Positions 1 through 9,598 of a DNA stretch of 64,000 bases are shown here, piece after piece (position 1 is the first letter of the stretch; every line of letters starts with the position of its first letter). The stretch spans positions 434,001-498,000 of the forward strand of contig NZ_JAHXYH010000004.1 in NCBI RefSeq assembly GCF_019970065.1, in the 5' to 3' direction. The position numbers and the translations under genes are program-made. Below the pieces are notes generated by a model that saw only the letters and a program-made list of their open reading frames with translations, did no database searches and was not told the origin of the DNA. This stretch comes from Chryseobacterium sp. OSA05B (GTDB lineage Bacteria; Bacteroidota; Bacteroidia; Flavobacteriales; Weeksellaceae).

Positions 1-1
1 A

Positions 2-1471
2 AACAACAAGCTATTTATCGCGAATCTTTTTGCTTTGAATAATCTGGATTGGGGGAACAGCACAGGAGAAGGAACCTTTGGAAACGGGTTGAATTATACC
101 ATTATGAATTACAACCGAAATGATCAGTCCTTCTTTGCCAGTGCCAATTTCGGGTATAAAAAAATGCTTTATTTAGACCTGACTTTCAGAAATGACTGGT
201 CTTCAACATTAGCAGGAGCACCGAACAGATCTTTTGATTACGAATCCGTAGGGGTGAACGGAATCATGAATGAAATTTTTAAACTCCCGGATTTTATCAA
301 TTTCTGGAAGTTGAGAACTTCATATGCGACGGTCGGAAATGCATTGGATCCTAACTCTACCTTGCCTCAACCTATCTTTAATGCGGGCGTGGTTACCGGA
401 ACTTATACATCATCACCTGTTGATATTCGCCTATACCCTGAACTTACCTCTCTTTTTCCAAAACCGGAAAAAAATAAAAGTTTTGAGGCGGGAACAGAAT
501 TCAAATTATTCGGCAATAAGCTAAGTTTTGATTTCACATATTATAACTCCATGACGACAGATCAATATCTGAAGGGAGTAGACGCTACAGGATATTATAC
601 CACTACGATTGGAAAGTGGGATATCAATGCGGGCAGAATTCAAAACATAGGTTTCGAATCCAGCTTATCCTATAAAGTATTCAGTGGTGAGAAATTTGGA
701 TGGACAGCTACCGTAAATGCTTCGGCCAATAAAAATAAAATCAAGGAAGTATTTCCTTCCGGTTTTTATCCTGATTCGGAAAAATTATTTACTCTTAACG
801 GGGGCGGATTTAATGTGATCAAAAAAGGAGGTTCTTTTGGAGATCTTTATGGAACCGTATTCTTGAGAGATAATCAGGGAAGAATTATTGTGGACGAAAA
901 TGGATTGCCTTCAAAAGATCCCAATCAGAGACAGTACCTGGGGAATCCCAATCCTAAATTTATGCTTGGTTTCAGCAGCTCATTTAATGTAGGAAAATTC
1001 AATTTAAACTTCCTGATTGACGGTAAATTTGGCGGGAAGGTACTTGGAATGACTCAGGCATTAAATGACAAGTTCGGAGTAAGTCAGGCTACAGCTGATG
1101 CCAGAGATGCGGGAGGAGTTGTTATTCCTAATGCAGTGTATGCCAATGGAACACCTTATACAGGGAGTACAGATGCACATGCATACTATAATTTAGTAGG
1201 AGGAAGTGATGGAATCAACGAGGCCTATATCTATAACGCCACTACTATCAGATTGAGACAGGCATCTGCGTCATATACTTTAAATGTGAATGCAAAATAT
1301 TTTAAAGATATAACTTTGAGTGTAATCGGGACAAACCTTTTCTTTTTTTACAAAAAGGCACCATTTGATCCGGAACAGGTATCAGGTGTAAATCCTGGTG
1401 GTGTAGGGGTTGATATGTTTGGTATGCCTATTACACGTTCACTTGGTTTTTCATTAAAGGCTAACTTTTAA
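2..1471 (+). CDS. SusC/RagA-type TonB-dependent outer-membrane transporter, C-terminal part (5' end outside window)
   Basis: The reading frame is open from base 2, so the signal peptide, carboxypeptidase-like domain, TonB box, plug and first barrel strands lie upstream of the window. The 489 residues present are beta-barrel: long runs of alternating aromatic and polar residues (for example FGYKKMLYLDLTFRNDWSS), ending in a terminal Phe (SLKANF), the usual outer-membrane assembly signal. It is followed 11 bases later by a SusD-like lipoprotein, which identifies it as the SusC half of a SusCD pair. Role by family and context: energised import of oligosaccharides, here most likely high-mannose N-glycan fragments, since the genes downstream encode N-glycan hydrolases. 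Confidence 0.93.
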   Translation, partial: NNKLFIANLFALNNLDWGNSTGEGTFGNGLNYTIMNYNRNDQSFFASANFGYKKMLYLDLTFRNDWSSTLAGAPNRSFDYESVGVNGIMNEIFKLPDFINFWKLRTSYATVGNALDPNSTLPQPIFNAGVVTGTYTSSPVDIRLYPELTSLFPKPEKNKSFEAGTEFKLFGNKLSFDFTYYNSMTTDQYLKGVDATGYYTTTIGKWDINAGRIQNIGFESSLSYKVFSGEKFGWTATVNASANKNKIKEVFPSGFYPDSEKLFTLNGGGFNVIKKGGSFGDLYGTVFLRDNQGRIIVDENGLPSKDPNQRQYLGNPNPKFMLGFSSSFNVGKFNLNFLIDGKFGGKVLGMTQALNDKFGVSQATADARDAGGVVIPNAVYANGTPYTGSTDAHAYYNLVGGSDGINEAYIYNATTIRLRQASASYTLNVNAKYFKDITLSVIGTNLFFFYKKAPFDPEQVSGVNPGGVGVDMFGMPITRSLGFSLKANF

Positions 1472-1482
1472 AAACTCAGAAA

Positions 1483-3108
1483 ATGAATATTAAAATATTA
1501 ATTACAGTATCTGCATTATTTCTTTCAGTAGCAAGCTGCACCGATGATTTTGCAGACATAGACTCCAAAAGTTCTGAAGGTTTGGGAACGGAACAATTGA
1601 ATGCCGATTTCTTATTGCTTACTAATCCAATGAAGCAAATGCAGAAAAACATTCAAAGCCCTACCAACTGGATATACCAACTGCAAACCAACCTGAATGC
1701 AGATATGTACAGTGGATTATTCAGTACGGCAACACCTTATAATGGCGGAAGAAATAATACCACCTATTTTATGATGGATGGCTGGAATGAAAGGGTGATG
1801 ATGAATCAGTTGGAAGATGTCAATCAACAGTATAAAAACTTCAAAACCATAGCGGCAAAAAATTATGCAGGGGTGAATTTTTCACATTCTTTAGCCATAC
1901 TTTCTATCTTAAGAATAGTGGCAGCACAAAAAGTATCGGATGCTCACGGACCTGTTATTTACAGTAAATTCGAATTCCCGAACACCACAACAGGAATCAC
2001 CGATTTTGATTCTCAGCAGGATGCCTATAATTATTTTGTTACCGATTTAGATGCAGCAATCTCTGCTCTTCAGACGACTATTGGAACAGAAGATAAGGCG
2101 GTACTGAAAAAATCAGATCTGCTGTTTGCGGGAAGCTCCTTAAATTGGGCAAAATTAGCCAATTCACTAAAGCTGAGATATGCTTTGCGTATCAGCTATG
2201 CCGATCCTGGAAAATCCAGATTGTATGCAGAACAGGCTTTATCATCGTCTGTTGGAATTATAAGTGACAATATGGAAAATGCTCTGGTCAATTATGGGGC
2301 TGCATCTCCGCTTAACGATATTATTTATTCTTGGGGAGATTGTAAAATAGGAGCTCCTTTAATGGCATTTATGAACGGATTCAATGATCCAAGAAGATCC
2401 GCTTATGCTAAGCCGGCCACCGACCCTACTGTAGCCGGGCAGTATATCGGCGTTAGACAGGGTGTTGATATGGGCGGCAGTAAAGACCGCTATGGCGATT
2501 TCTCACAGCCAATTGCAGCAGCTGCAACAGGAGATTATTTTTCAGCAGGCAATGGAAGAAATAAATTGTTCACAGCAGCTGAAGGTTGGTTTCTAAAAGC
2601 TGAAGCAGCCATCAGAGGTTATGCAGGAGCCGGTGATGCCGGAACTAATTACAACAAAGGAATTGAAATGTCATTTGCAGAATGGGGAAAAAGCGGATCC
2701 TATGCTACTTATGTAGATGATGCAGTTTCTAAAGAAGCCCCGTATATTGATACTAAAAATTCTTCAAACAGTATTTTGGCAGGAAATCCGATGCTGAGTA
2801 CCATTACCATTAAATGGAACGAAGGTGATTCTTTCGAAAGAAAACTGGAAAGAATCATGACTCAAAAATGGATCGCTATCTATCCGGACGGATCTGAAGC
2901 ATGGGCAGAACAGAGAAGAACCGGCTATCCGATCATTTTCAAAAATGTATTGAATGACAGCCAGGGGACAATCAGCACGGATGCTATGATCAGAAGAATC
3001 CCGATTCCAACCAAATACCGAAATAATACGCTGAATTATGCTCAGGCCCTTCAATATATTGGAGGAACAGACACCGGAGGAACCAAGCTTTGGTGGGATA
3101 AAAAGTAA
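1483..3108 (+). CDS. SusD/RagB-family glycan-binding lipoprotein
   Basis: A 541-residue surface lipoprotein. The N-terminus is a lipoprotein signal (LFLSVASC, Cys at about residue 19) followed by acidic residues, as in exported Bacteroidota lipoproteins. The body is alpha-helical with the family pattern, including NWAKLANSLKLRYALRIS near residues 222-238 and a C-terminal region with EAWAEQRRTGYP. It resembles the SusD-like subgroup that also contains RagB-like proteins; the exact Pfam subgroup was not determined. It should cap the SusC barrel and bind the oligosaccharide. It lies 11 bases after susC and is clearly co-transcribed. Confidence 0.93.
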   Translation: MNIKILITVSALFLSVASCTDDFADIDSKSSEGLGTEQLNADFLLLTNPMKQMQKNIQSPTNWIYQLQTNLNADMYSGLFSTATPYNGGRNNTTYFMMDGWNERVMMNQLEDVNQQYKNFKTIAAKNYAGVNFSHSLAILSILRIVAAQKVSDAHGPVIYSKFEFPNTTTGITDFDSQQDAYNYFVTDLDAAISALQTTIGTEDKAVLKKSDLLFAGSSLNWAKLANSLKLRYALRISYADPGKSRLYAEQALSSSVGIISDNMENALVNYGAASPLNDIIYSWGDCKIGAPLMAFMNGFNDPRRSAYAKPATDPTVAGQYIGVRQGVDMGGSKDRYGDFSQPIAAAATGDYFSAGNGRNKLFTAAEGWFLKAEAAIRGYAGAGDAGTNYNKGIEMSFAEWGKSGSYATYVDDAVSKEAPYIDTKNSSNSILAGNPMLSTITIKWNEGDSFERKLERIMTQKWIAIYPDGSEAWAEQRRTGYPIIFKNVLNDSQGTISTDAMIRRIPIPTKYRNNTLNYAQALQYIGGTDTGGTKLWWDKK

Positions 3109-3138
3109 TAATTTTAAGCAGATCAAAGATAAAGATAT

Positions 3139-3273
3139 AGAGGCCACTCAAAAGTCAGATTTAATTTGGTTTTTTTTTCATTCCGGAAGGAGAAATTTCT
3201 TAAAACATTTGTTTCAGAATTCTTCAATTTTAGTTTCGTTTCAATCCGGAATGACCCTTTTGAGAGGCCCTCT
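3139..3273. repeat. Imperfect inverted-repeat element (MITE-like or large mRNA hairpin)
   Basis: The outer arms 3139-3157 and 3252-3273 are complementary apart from small bulges and one mismatch (AGAGGCCACTCAAAAGTCA against TGACCCTTTTGAGAGGCC and the following bases). Nested inside, CATTCCGGA (3179-3187) pairs exactly with TCCGGAATG (3245-3253). The element fills most of the gap between susD and the MFS gene. It could be a degenerate miniature transposable element or a structured intercistronic RNA that sets expression of SusCD relative to the downstream enzymes. No transposase or target-site duplication was identified. Confidence 0.55.
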
Positions 3274-3297
3274 TTGCTTTACTATTTTAATTTGAAT

Positions 3298-4584
3298 ATG
3301 GGAAACAACAAGTCTGAAACTCGCTCAGTAAAACCGATCCTCTGGATCTCCACATTATATTTTGCAATGGGAATACCCTTTGTGACCATTAATGCGGTTT
3401 CCGGAATTATGTACAAGGATATGGGGGTTTCAGATTCCAAAATTACATTCTGGACAGCACTTATTATGTTTTCCTGGACCTTAAAACCTCTCTGGAGCCC
3501 TTTTCTGGAGATCTATAAGACAAAAAAGTTCTTTGTTGTTGCGACTCAGTTTGCTATAGGAATTCTGTTTGCTTTGGTTGCCTTAACGCTTCCTCTGCCT
3601 GATTTTTTTAAATACAGCATTGCCCTTTTTGCGGTGGTCGCATTTTGTGGAGCTACGCATGACATTGCTGCGGACGGGACCTACATCAATTTTTTAACGA
3701 ATAAAGAACAGGCAAAATACATTGGCTGGCAGGGAGCTTTCTATAATTTGGCCAAAATCATAAGCAGTGGGGTTCTGGTTTATTTTGCAGGCGTTTTAGA
3801 AAAAACAAAAGGAGTTGTCAATGCCTGGATGATCATCATGGGTATTTATGGCCTTCTGTTTTTTTTGTTAGCCATTTACCATTACGCTGTTTTACCGAAA
3901 GAAAATAGACAGGAAAAAGAAATCAGAAAAGCAGGAAATGTCCGTAAAGAGCTGTTGGAAGTCATCATCTCTTTCTTTAAAAAGAAAAACATCATGTGGG
4001 CCGTATTGTTCATTATCCTGTACCGTTTTGCGGAAGGATTTGCGATAAAAATTGCTCCTTTATTTTTCAAAGCTCCGAGGACGTCAGGCGGATTGGGATT
4101 GTCTACATCAGATATTGGACTTATTTATGGAACCTACGGTTCAGCTGCATTTATTTTAGGATCTGTGCTGGCCGGTTATTTCATTGCTGCCAGAGGACTG
4201 AAAAGATCTCTGATCTGGCTGTGTTCAGCCTTTAATATTCCATTTGTGGTGTATGCATTACTGGCCTATTTCCAGCCAACAGAACTGCTTACGGTAGGAA
4301 TTGCCGTGGTGGTGGAATATTTTGGCTATGGATTCGGTTTTGTAGGACTGATGCTCTACATCATGCAGCAGATCGCACCGGGTGAACATAAAACCGCTCA
4401 CTATGCTTTTGCAACCGGGATTATGAACCTTGGTGTAATGATTCCCGGAATGTTCAGCGGAATGATCAGCGACTGGATAGGATACAAAATGTTCTTTATC
4501 TGGGTACTCATCGCTACCATACCGGCTTTTGTAGTGACATTGCTTGTTCCGTTCTCTTATCCTGATCAGCCGAAAGAACACTAA
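3298..4584 (+). CDS. MFS transporter, probable importer of N-glycan-derived disaccharide
   Basis: A 428-residue major facilitator protein with about 12 hydrophobic segments, resembling the AmpG/SLC33-like branch. The frame is open further upstream, but the ATG at 3298 (MGNNKSETRSVKPILWISTL) gives a normal cytoplasmic N-terminus; the upstream codons overlap the inverted-repeat element and look non-coding. It sits 39 bases before a GH130 phosphorylase with no signal peptide, so the likely job is carrying Man-beta-1,4-GlcNAc or mannose across the inner membrane to the cytoplasmic phosphorylase. The substrate is an inference from context; the family assignment is firm. The AmpG resemblance alone does not imply a role in beta-lactamase induction. 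Confidence 0.85.
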   Translation: MGNNKSETRSVKPILWISTLYFAMGIPFVTINAVSGIMYKDMGVSDSKITFWTALIMFSWTLKPLWSPFLEIYKTKKFFVVATQFAIGILFALVALTLPLPDFFKYSIALFAVVAFCGATHDIAADGTYINFLTNKEQAKYIGWQGAFYNLAKIISSGVLVYFAGVLEKTKGVVNAWMIIMGIYGLLFFLLAIYHYAVLPKENRQEKEIRKAGNVRKELLEVIISFFKKKNIMWAVLFIILYRFAEGFAIKIAPLFFKAPRTSGGLGLSTSDIGLIYGTYGSAAFILGSVLAGYFIAARGLKRSLIWLCSAFNIPFVVYALLAYFQPTELLTVGIAVVVEYFGYGFGFVGLMLYIMQQIAPGEHKTAHYAFATGIMNLGVMIPGMFSGMISDWIGYKMFFIWVLIATIPAFVVTLLVPFSYPDQPKEH

Positions 4585-4623
4585 ATCATTCATTAAACAT
4601 ACAAATAAAAGTAAAAATACTTT

Positions 4624-5595
4624 ATGACATTTCAACCAGCAAAGATCCCTTGGCAGGATCGTCCGGGAGACAGCCGGGATATCATGTGGCGTTACTCTGC
4701 AAATCCGATCATCAACAGATATGCAATACCTACGTCCAACAGCATTTTTAACAGTGCGGTGGTTCCTTTTGAAGATGGGTTCGCGGGAGTTTTCCGTTGC
4801 GATAATAAAGCCGTGCAGATGAATATTTTTGCAGGTTTCAGTAAGGATGGGATCAATTGGGAGATCAATCATGATCCTATTGATATGAAAGCCGGAAATA
4901 CTGAAATGATAGAATCTGACTATAAATACGACCCCCGTGTTGCCTTTATAGAAGACCGGTACTGGATCACATGGTGCAACGGATATCATGGCCCGACTAT
5001 CGGAATAGCCTATACTTTTGATTTTAAAGAATTCTTTCAGTGTGAAAATGCATTCCTTCCCTTCAACAGAAACGGAGTTCTTTTCCCTGAGAAAATAGAT
5101 GGTAAATATGCCATGCTGAGCAGACCTAGCGATAACGGGCATACTCCTTTCGGAGATATCTATATCAGCTACAGTCCGGATATGAAATACTGGGGCGAGC
5201 ACCGTTGCGTAATGAAAGTAGCGCCGTTTGAAGACAGTGCTTGGCAGTGCACAAAGATAGGAGCTGGACCTGTTCCAATTAAAACGGATGAAGGATGGTT
5301 ACTTTTCTATCATGGAGTCATCAATACCTGCAGGGGGTTCCGCTATTCTATGGGAGCATCGCTGCTGGACCTTGAAGATCCGTCAAAAGTATTGTACAGA
5401 ACGAAACCTTATCTACTTGCTCCGGCAGAACTGTATGAACTTACGGGAGATATTCCTAATGTAGTTTTCCCGTGTGCTGCCCTTTCAGAAGGAGATAAGG
5501 TAACTGTATATTATGGAGCAGCGGATACCGTTGTGGCTATTGCTTTTGGATATATTTCTGAAATTATTGACTTTATGAAAAAGAATTCGCTGTAG
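4624..5595 (+). CDS. GH130 beta-1,4-mannosyl-N-acetylglucosamine phosphorylase (predicted)
   Basis: A 323-residue five-bladed beta-propeller enzyme of family GH130. There is no signal peptide, so it is cytoplasmic. The family proton donor is the Asp of YKYDPRVAF (D103), close to position 104 reported for the human gut metagenome mannoside phosphorylase. Further signatures are SRPSDNG and the phosphate-site region around GAGPVPIKTDEGWLLFYHG. The expected reaction is Man-beta-1,4-GlcNAc + phosphate to alpha-mannose-1-phosphate + GlcNAc, the last step of N-glycan core breakdown. The presence of GH18, GH92 and GH125 genes in the same operon favours this substrate over mannobiose or mannosyl-glucose. 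It explains why the locus needs no beta-mannosidase. Confidence 0.88.
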   Translation: MTFQPAKIPWQDRPGDSRDIMWRYSANPIINRYAIPTSNSIFNSAVVPFEDGFAGVFRCDNKAVQMNIFAGFSKDGINWEINHDPIDMKAGNTEMIESDYKYDPRVAFIEDRYWITWCNGYHGPTIGIAYTFDFKEFFQCENAFLPFNRNGVLFPEKIDGKYAMLSRPSDNGHTPFGDIYISYSPDMKYWGEHRCVMKVAPFEDSAWQCTKIGAGPVPIKTDEGWLLFYHGVINTCRGFRYSMGASLLDLEDPSKVLYRTKPYLLAPAELYELTGDIPNVVFPCAALSEGDKVTVYYGAADTVVAIAFGYISEIIDFMKKNSL

Positions 5596-5718
5596 GCTGA
5601 TTCAAAATATAAAAAATATGCCGGTCAACTTTATTTTCCTGCTTGTTGAAATCATTGTTTCGGTTTTTATATTGTTAAATAAACTCCTATCTTGAGAAAT
5701 TTTTAAGATTTCCCTATT

Positions 5719-7959
5719 ATGATTATGAAAAAAGAACTGCTTATATTTTTATCAATGATCCTGTTTTCTCATGTGGGAAATGCCCAGCAAAGAAAGGATG
5801 ATGTCCTTTCATGGGTAGATCCTTTCATCGGAACGGGAGGGCACGGCCATACATTTCCCGGAGCGACGACCCCTTTTGGAATGATCCAGCTCAGTCCGGA
5901 TCAGAATACCAAAAGTGGCGACTGGGACTGGTGTTCTGGGTATCATTACAGCAGTAAAACCATCATGGGATTCAGTCATAATCATCTCAGCGGAACAGGC
6001 TGGGCAGATCTTGGAGATATTTTAGTAATGCCCACAGTAGGGAAAATAAAGATGCTTCCGGGTTCGGAAGACAAACCGGAAAGTGGTTACCGTTCTACAT
6101 TCAGTCACGACAAAGAAACCGCTTCACCGGGATATTATTCCGTGATGTTGGACAGCTACGGAATTAAAGCCGAGCTGACCGCTTCTCCGAGAGTGGGTTT
6201 CCATAAATATACTTTCCCAAAGAGTGAGGAATCCAATGTCATCATTGATCCTACTAATAAAATCTTCGGGAATATTTACCATACCCTTGTAAGTGTAGAA
6301 GGAAACAATAAAATCAAAGGATATTGCTACAGCAATGGCTGGGGCGGAAAACGTTTTGCTTATTTCGTGATGGAATTTTCAAAGCCGTTTAAATCCTATG
6401 GAACTTATTCTGAAGGAAAATTAAAAGAGAACGAAAAAATTGCCCTTGCTAAAGATGCCAAAGCTTTTGTGAGATTTTCAACTGAGGAGAATGAAAGCAT
6501 TGAAGTAAAAGTTTCCTTATCTCCCGTAAGTACGGAAGGTGCTCAGGAAAACTTTGATGCCGAAGCTAAGAACGTGAATTTTGCACAAGCTAAAGAAACG
6601 GCTCAGAATACGTGGAGAGATCTTATCAACAGATTTCAGGTGACCGGCGGTACGGATGACCAGAGAAAAATTTTCTATACCGGAGTGTATCACACATTCA
6701 TTGCGCCTAATTTGTATATGGATACTAATGGAGATTATGTAGCCGCTCAGGAAAATATGAATACCAAATGGTTTACGAACTACAGTACGTATTCCTACTG
6801 GGACGGTTTCAGAGCAACACACCCTTTGCTGACCATTATGGATCAGAAACACACAAAAGAATTTGCCAACTCTCTGATCAGCAGATACACAGACCGTAAA
6901 GATCACATGCCTATCTGGGAATTGTGTGGATACGATAACTTCTGTATGCTCGGATACCACAGTGTTTCGGTGATCTGGGACGCTATTTCCAAAGGGGTAC
7001 CGGGAATTGATCAGGAGAAAGCATTTGCCGCTATGAAAGATGCTTCCTTAACGGACAAAATGAGCAGTAGCGATGGAGGTGGCGGTCTTAATGATTATAT
7101 CAAATTAGGGTACACACCATCAGAAAACGGAGCTTCAGTTTCTGCAACGCTGGAATATGCGTATGACGATTGGTGCATTCAGCAGCTTGCTGAAAAATTA
7201 GGTAAAAAAGAAGAGGCGGAAGTGTATAAAAAACGTTCTATGAGCTTCCTCAACACCTTCAACAAAGAAAATAATCATTTCTGGCCAAAGCAGAAAAACG
7301 GAGAATTTTTACCGGATTTTACTTTAAACGACTGGAAAAAACTTCAGCCACACTGGGTGTCCGGAAATATCTGGGCGTATGATTTCTTCGTTCCTCATCA
7401 GATCGATGAAATGATGAATTTATACGGAGGAAAAAAAGGATTTGAAGAAAAACTGGACAAAACATTTACCGAAGAACTTAAAATGCTCGGTGAGCAGCAC
7501 GTGGATATTTCAGGATTCATCGGTTCTCTGGGATTCGGTGATGAGCCGGGACATCATGTTCCTTATCTGTACAACTATGCAGGAGCTCCTTACAAAACCC
7601 AGAAAATGGTCAAATTCATAAGGGATAATATGTATGCGGCAAAACCGGACGGAATTGTCAATAATGAAGACTGCGGTCAGATGTCTGCCTGGTATATTTT
7701 CTCTTCATTAGGATTCTATCCTGTGACTCCGGGGAAACCAGTATACGCTATTGGTGCACCACAGTTTCCGAAAGTAGCCTTAAAACTGGAGAATGGAAAA
7801 ACCTTTACGGTAACCGCAGATAAGATCTCGGATAAAAATATCTACGTTCAGAAAATGTTCCTGAACGGAAAAGAATTCAAGAGCTGGGAAATCAATCACA
7901 GTGATATTATGAATGGGGGCGAGCTGAAATTTGTAATGGGAAGCAAGCCAGTAAAATAG
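5719..7959 (+). CDS. GH92 alpha-mannosidase-like enzyme lacking the canonical general-acid Glu
   Basis: A 746-residue secreted GH92 protein (signal peptide cut near NAQQ, residue 23). The start may be here or at the second ATG, 5725 (MKKELL). Family signatures include WVDPFIGTGGHGHTFPGAT (32-50), WDGFRATHPL (361-370), GGGLNDY and EDCGQMSAWY (650-659). Compared with the second GH92 in the operon, the catalytic-acid motif TEGNxW reads VSGNIW, placing Ser548 where Glu is expected. The HE motif linked to alpha-1,2 specificity is absent, and one of the two base-site Asp residues is Asn649 (NED instead of DED). It probably acts on a different mannosyl linkage from its paralogue; the linkage cannot be assigned from sequence alone. 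It sits 123 bases after GH130 and 29 before GH125. Confidence 0.9.
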   Translation: MIMKKELLIFLSMILFSHVGNAQQRKDDVLSWVDPFIGTGGHGHTFPGATTPFGMIQLSPDQNTKSGDWDWCSGYHYSSKTIMGFSHNHLSGTGWADLGDILVMPTVGKIKMLPGSEDKPESGYRSTFSHDKETASPGYYSVMLDSYGIKAELTASPRVGFHKYTFPKSEESNVIIDPTNKIFGNIYHTLVSVEGNNKIKGYCYSNGWGGKRFAYFVMEFSKPFKSYGTYSEGKLKENEKIALAKDAKAFVRFSTEENESIEVKVSLSPVSTEGAQENFDAEAKNVNFAQAKETAQNTWRDLINRFQVTGGTDDQRKIFYTGVYHTFIAPNLYMDTNGDYVAAQENMNTKWFTNYSTYSYWDGFRATHPLLTIMDQKHTKEFANSLISRYTDRKDHMPIWELCGYDNFCMLGYHSVSVIWDAISKGVPGIDQEKAFAAMKDASLTDKMSSSDGGGGLNDYIKLGYTPSENGASVSATLEYAYDDWCIQQLAEKLGKKEEAEVYKKRSMSFLNTFNKENNHFWPKQKNGEFLPDFTLNDWKKLQPHWVSGNIWAYDFFVPHQIDEMMNLYGGKKGFEEKLDKTFTEELKMLGEQHVDISGFIGSLGFGDEPGHHVPYLYNYAGAPYKTQKMVKFIRDNMYAAKPDGIVNNEDCGQMSAWYIFSSLGFYPVTPGKPVYAIGAPQFPKVALKLENGKTFTVTADKISDKNIYVQKMFLNGKEFKSWEINHSDIMNGGELKFVMGSKPVK

Positions 7960-7988
7960 ATCAAACAATAACGAAATATAAAAGTATA

Positions 7989-9416
7989 ATGGAAAGGAGA
8001 AAGTTTATAAAGACAAGTGCACTGGCAGGAGCAGGACTGATGTTTACTCAAAATGTTTTCGCAAAAACGTTGAGCACAGAAAATTTTCCTGTAGTCCGCG
8101 TTCCGAAAGATAAAAGACATTTTACGAGTGAAGCGGTAGAAAGTGCGATTGAAGCTTTTAAAAAGAAAGTGAAAAATAAAGAGCTGTCGTGGCTATTTGA
8201 AAACTGCTTTCCCAATACTTTAGATACCACCGTTTTTTATAAAGAAATTAATGGAACTCCGGACACTTACGTCATTACAGGAGATATAGATGCCATGTGG
8301 CTTCGCGACAGTTCTGCACAGGTTTTCCCATACCTGCAGTTCTCAAAGAAGGATGAAAAACTTCACAAGCTGATCTCCGGAGTCATTCACAAACAGACTG
8401 AATTCATCCTGAAAGATCCTTATGCCAATGCTTTTTATAATGATAACAATAAAATAAGCAAGTGGAAAGAATACGATCATACGGATATGAAACCCGGCAC
8501 CCACGAAAGAAAATGGGAGATCGATTCATTATGCTACCCAATCCGTTTGGCTTACCACTTCTGGAAAACTACCGGAGATACAAAACCTTTTGATAACAAT
8601 TGGTTAAAGGGAATTAAACTGACTTTACAGACTTTCATAGAGCAGCAGAGAAAAACAGGTTTAGGTCCATATCAATTTGAGCGTACAACCGCTTGGGCTA
8701 CAGACGGAATTCCGATGGGAGGTTATGGTTATCCGACAAAACCTGTAGGATTGATCAACTCTATGTTCCGTCCGAGTGATGATGCTACCATCTATGCTTT
8801 CCTTATTCCTTCCAATTTATTTGCGGTCGTGAGTTTACGTCAGGCAGCAGAAATGGTTTCACAAATTAAAAACGAAAAAGCTTTAGCCCAGCAGTTAAAT
8901 AGCCTGGCTGATGAGGTAGACGCCGCTATCAAGAAATACGGAATCTATGATCACCCTCAATATGGAAAGATTTATGCTTTCGAAACCAATGGATTCGGTA
9001 GTTATAATTTAATGGATGATGCCAATTGTCCAAGCCTTTTAGGTCTTCCTTATCTGGGTGCCGTAAAAGCTGACGATCCTGTTTATGTAAATACCAGAAA
9101 TTATGTCTGGTCACAGGATAATCCGTTCTTTTTCAAAGGAAAACTGGCAGAAGGAATCGGCGGACCGCACATCGGTCTTGATATGATCTGGCCCATGAGC
9201 ATCATTATGAAAGCCCTTACGACAAAAGACAGAAAGGAAATCAAATGGTGTATAGACACTTTACAGAAAACCCATGGAGGAACAGGCTTTATGCATGAGT
9301 CCTTCCATAAAGACAATGATAAAAAGTTTACCCGTGAATGGTTTGCGTGGGCCAATACATTATTCGGAGAACTGTTATGGAAAACCTTTAACGAGAATCA
9401 AGATTTACTGACTTAG
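7989..9416 (+). CDS. GH125 exo-alpha-1,6-mannosidase
   Basis: A 475-residue (alpha/alpha)6-barrel enzyme of family GH125. The N-terminus ERRKFIKTSALAGAGLMF is a twin-arginine (Tat) signal, so the enzyme is probably folded before export to the periplasm. Family motifs are present: DIDAMWLRDSSAQVFPYL (99-116), WEIDSLCYP (176-184), RPSDDAT (261-267) and FMHESFHKDN (434-443). The Asp of RPSDDA and the Glu of HESF are the likely acid and base, by my recollection of the clostridial enzyme. It removes alpha-1,6-linked mannose from the N-glycan tri-mannosyl core, following GH92. It lies 29 bases after GH92. Confidence 0.92.
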   Translation: MERRKFIKTSALAGAGLMFTQNVFAKTLSTENFPVVRVPKDKRHFTSEAVESAIEAFKKKVKNKELSWLFENCFPNTLDTTVFYKEINGTPDTYVITGDIDAMWLRDSSAQVFPYLQFSKKDEKLHKLISGVIHKQTEFILKDPYANAFYNDNNKISKWKEYDHTDMKPGTHERKWEIDSLCYPIRLAYHFWKTTGDTKPFDNNWLKGIKLTLQTFIEQQRKTGLGPYQFERTTAWATDGIPMGGYGYPTKPVGLINSMFRPSDDATIYAFLIPSNLFAVVSLRQAAEMVSQIKNEKALAQQLNSLADEVDAAIKKYGIYDHPQYGKIYAFETNGFGSYNLMDDANCPSLLGLPYLGAVKADDPVYVNTRNYVWSQDNPFFFKGKLAEGIGGPHIGLDMIWPMSIIMKALTTKDRKEIKWCIDTLQKTHGGTGFMHESFHKDNDKKFTREWFAWANTLFGELLWKTFNENQDLLT

Positions 9417-9598
9417 ACTCGATATTTTGCAGAAGGTGGCAGAATGCCCTTTATTCCCGTTTTTTTAGTTGCAGTGTTTTACAAAGAATTCATTGAGGGA
9501 TAACCTTACGAAATTCTCAGTCCGTAGCTGATCATTTTCTTCTTTTTGAGAGAGAATGAATAGATATAAATACATCAAAATAACTTAAAAAAAACATT

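Noticed and set aside
3298..4584. MFS gene as an AmpG muropeptide permease
   Set aside because: It resembles the AmpG branch, but it sits inside an N-glycan operon directly before GH130, so glycan import is the better reading.
4258..5202. Long minus-strand open frame (314 codons) opposite the MFS and GH130 genes
   Set aside because: It is antisense to two well-supported genes, and its translation is His/Arg/Ile/Phe-rich with no recognisable motif.
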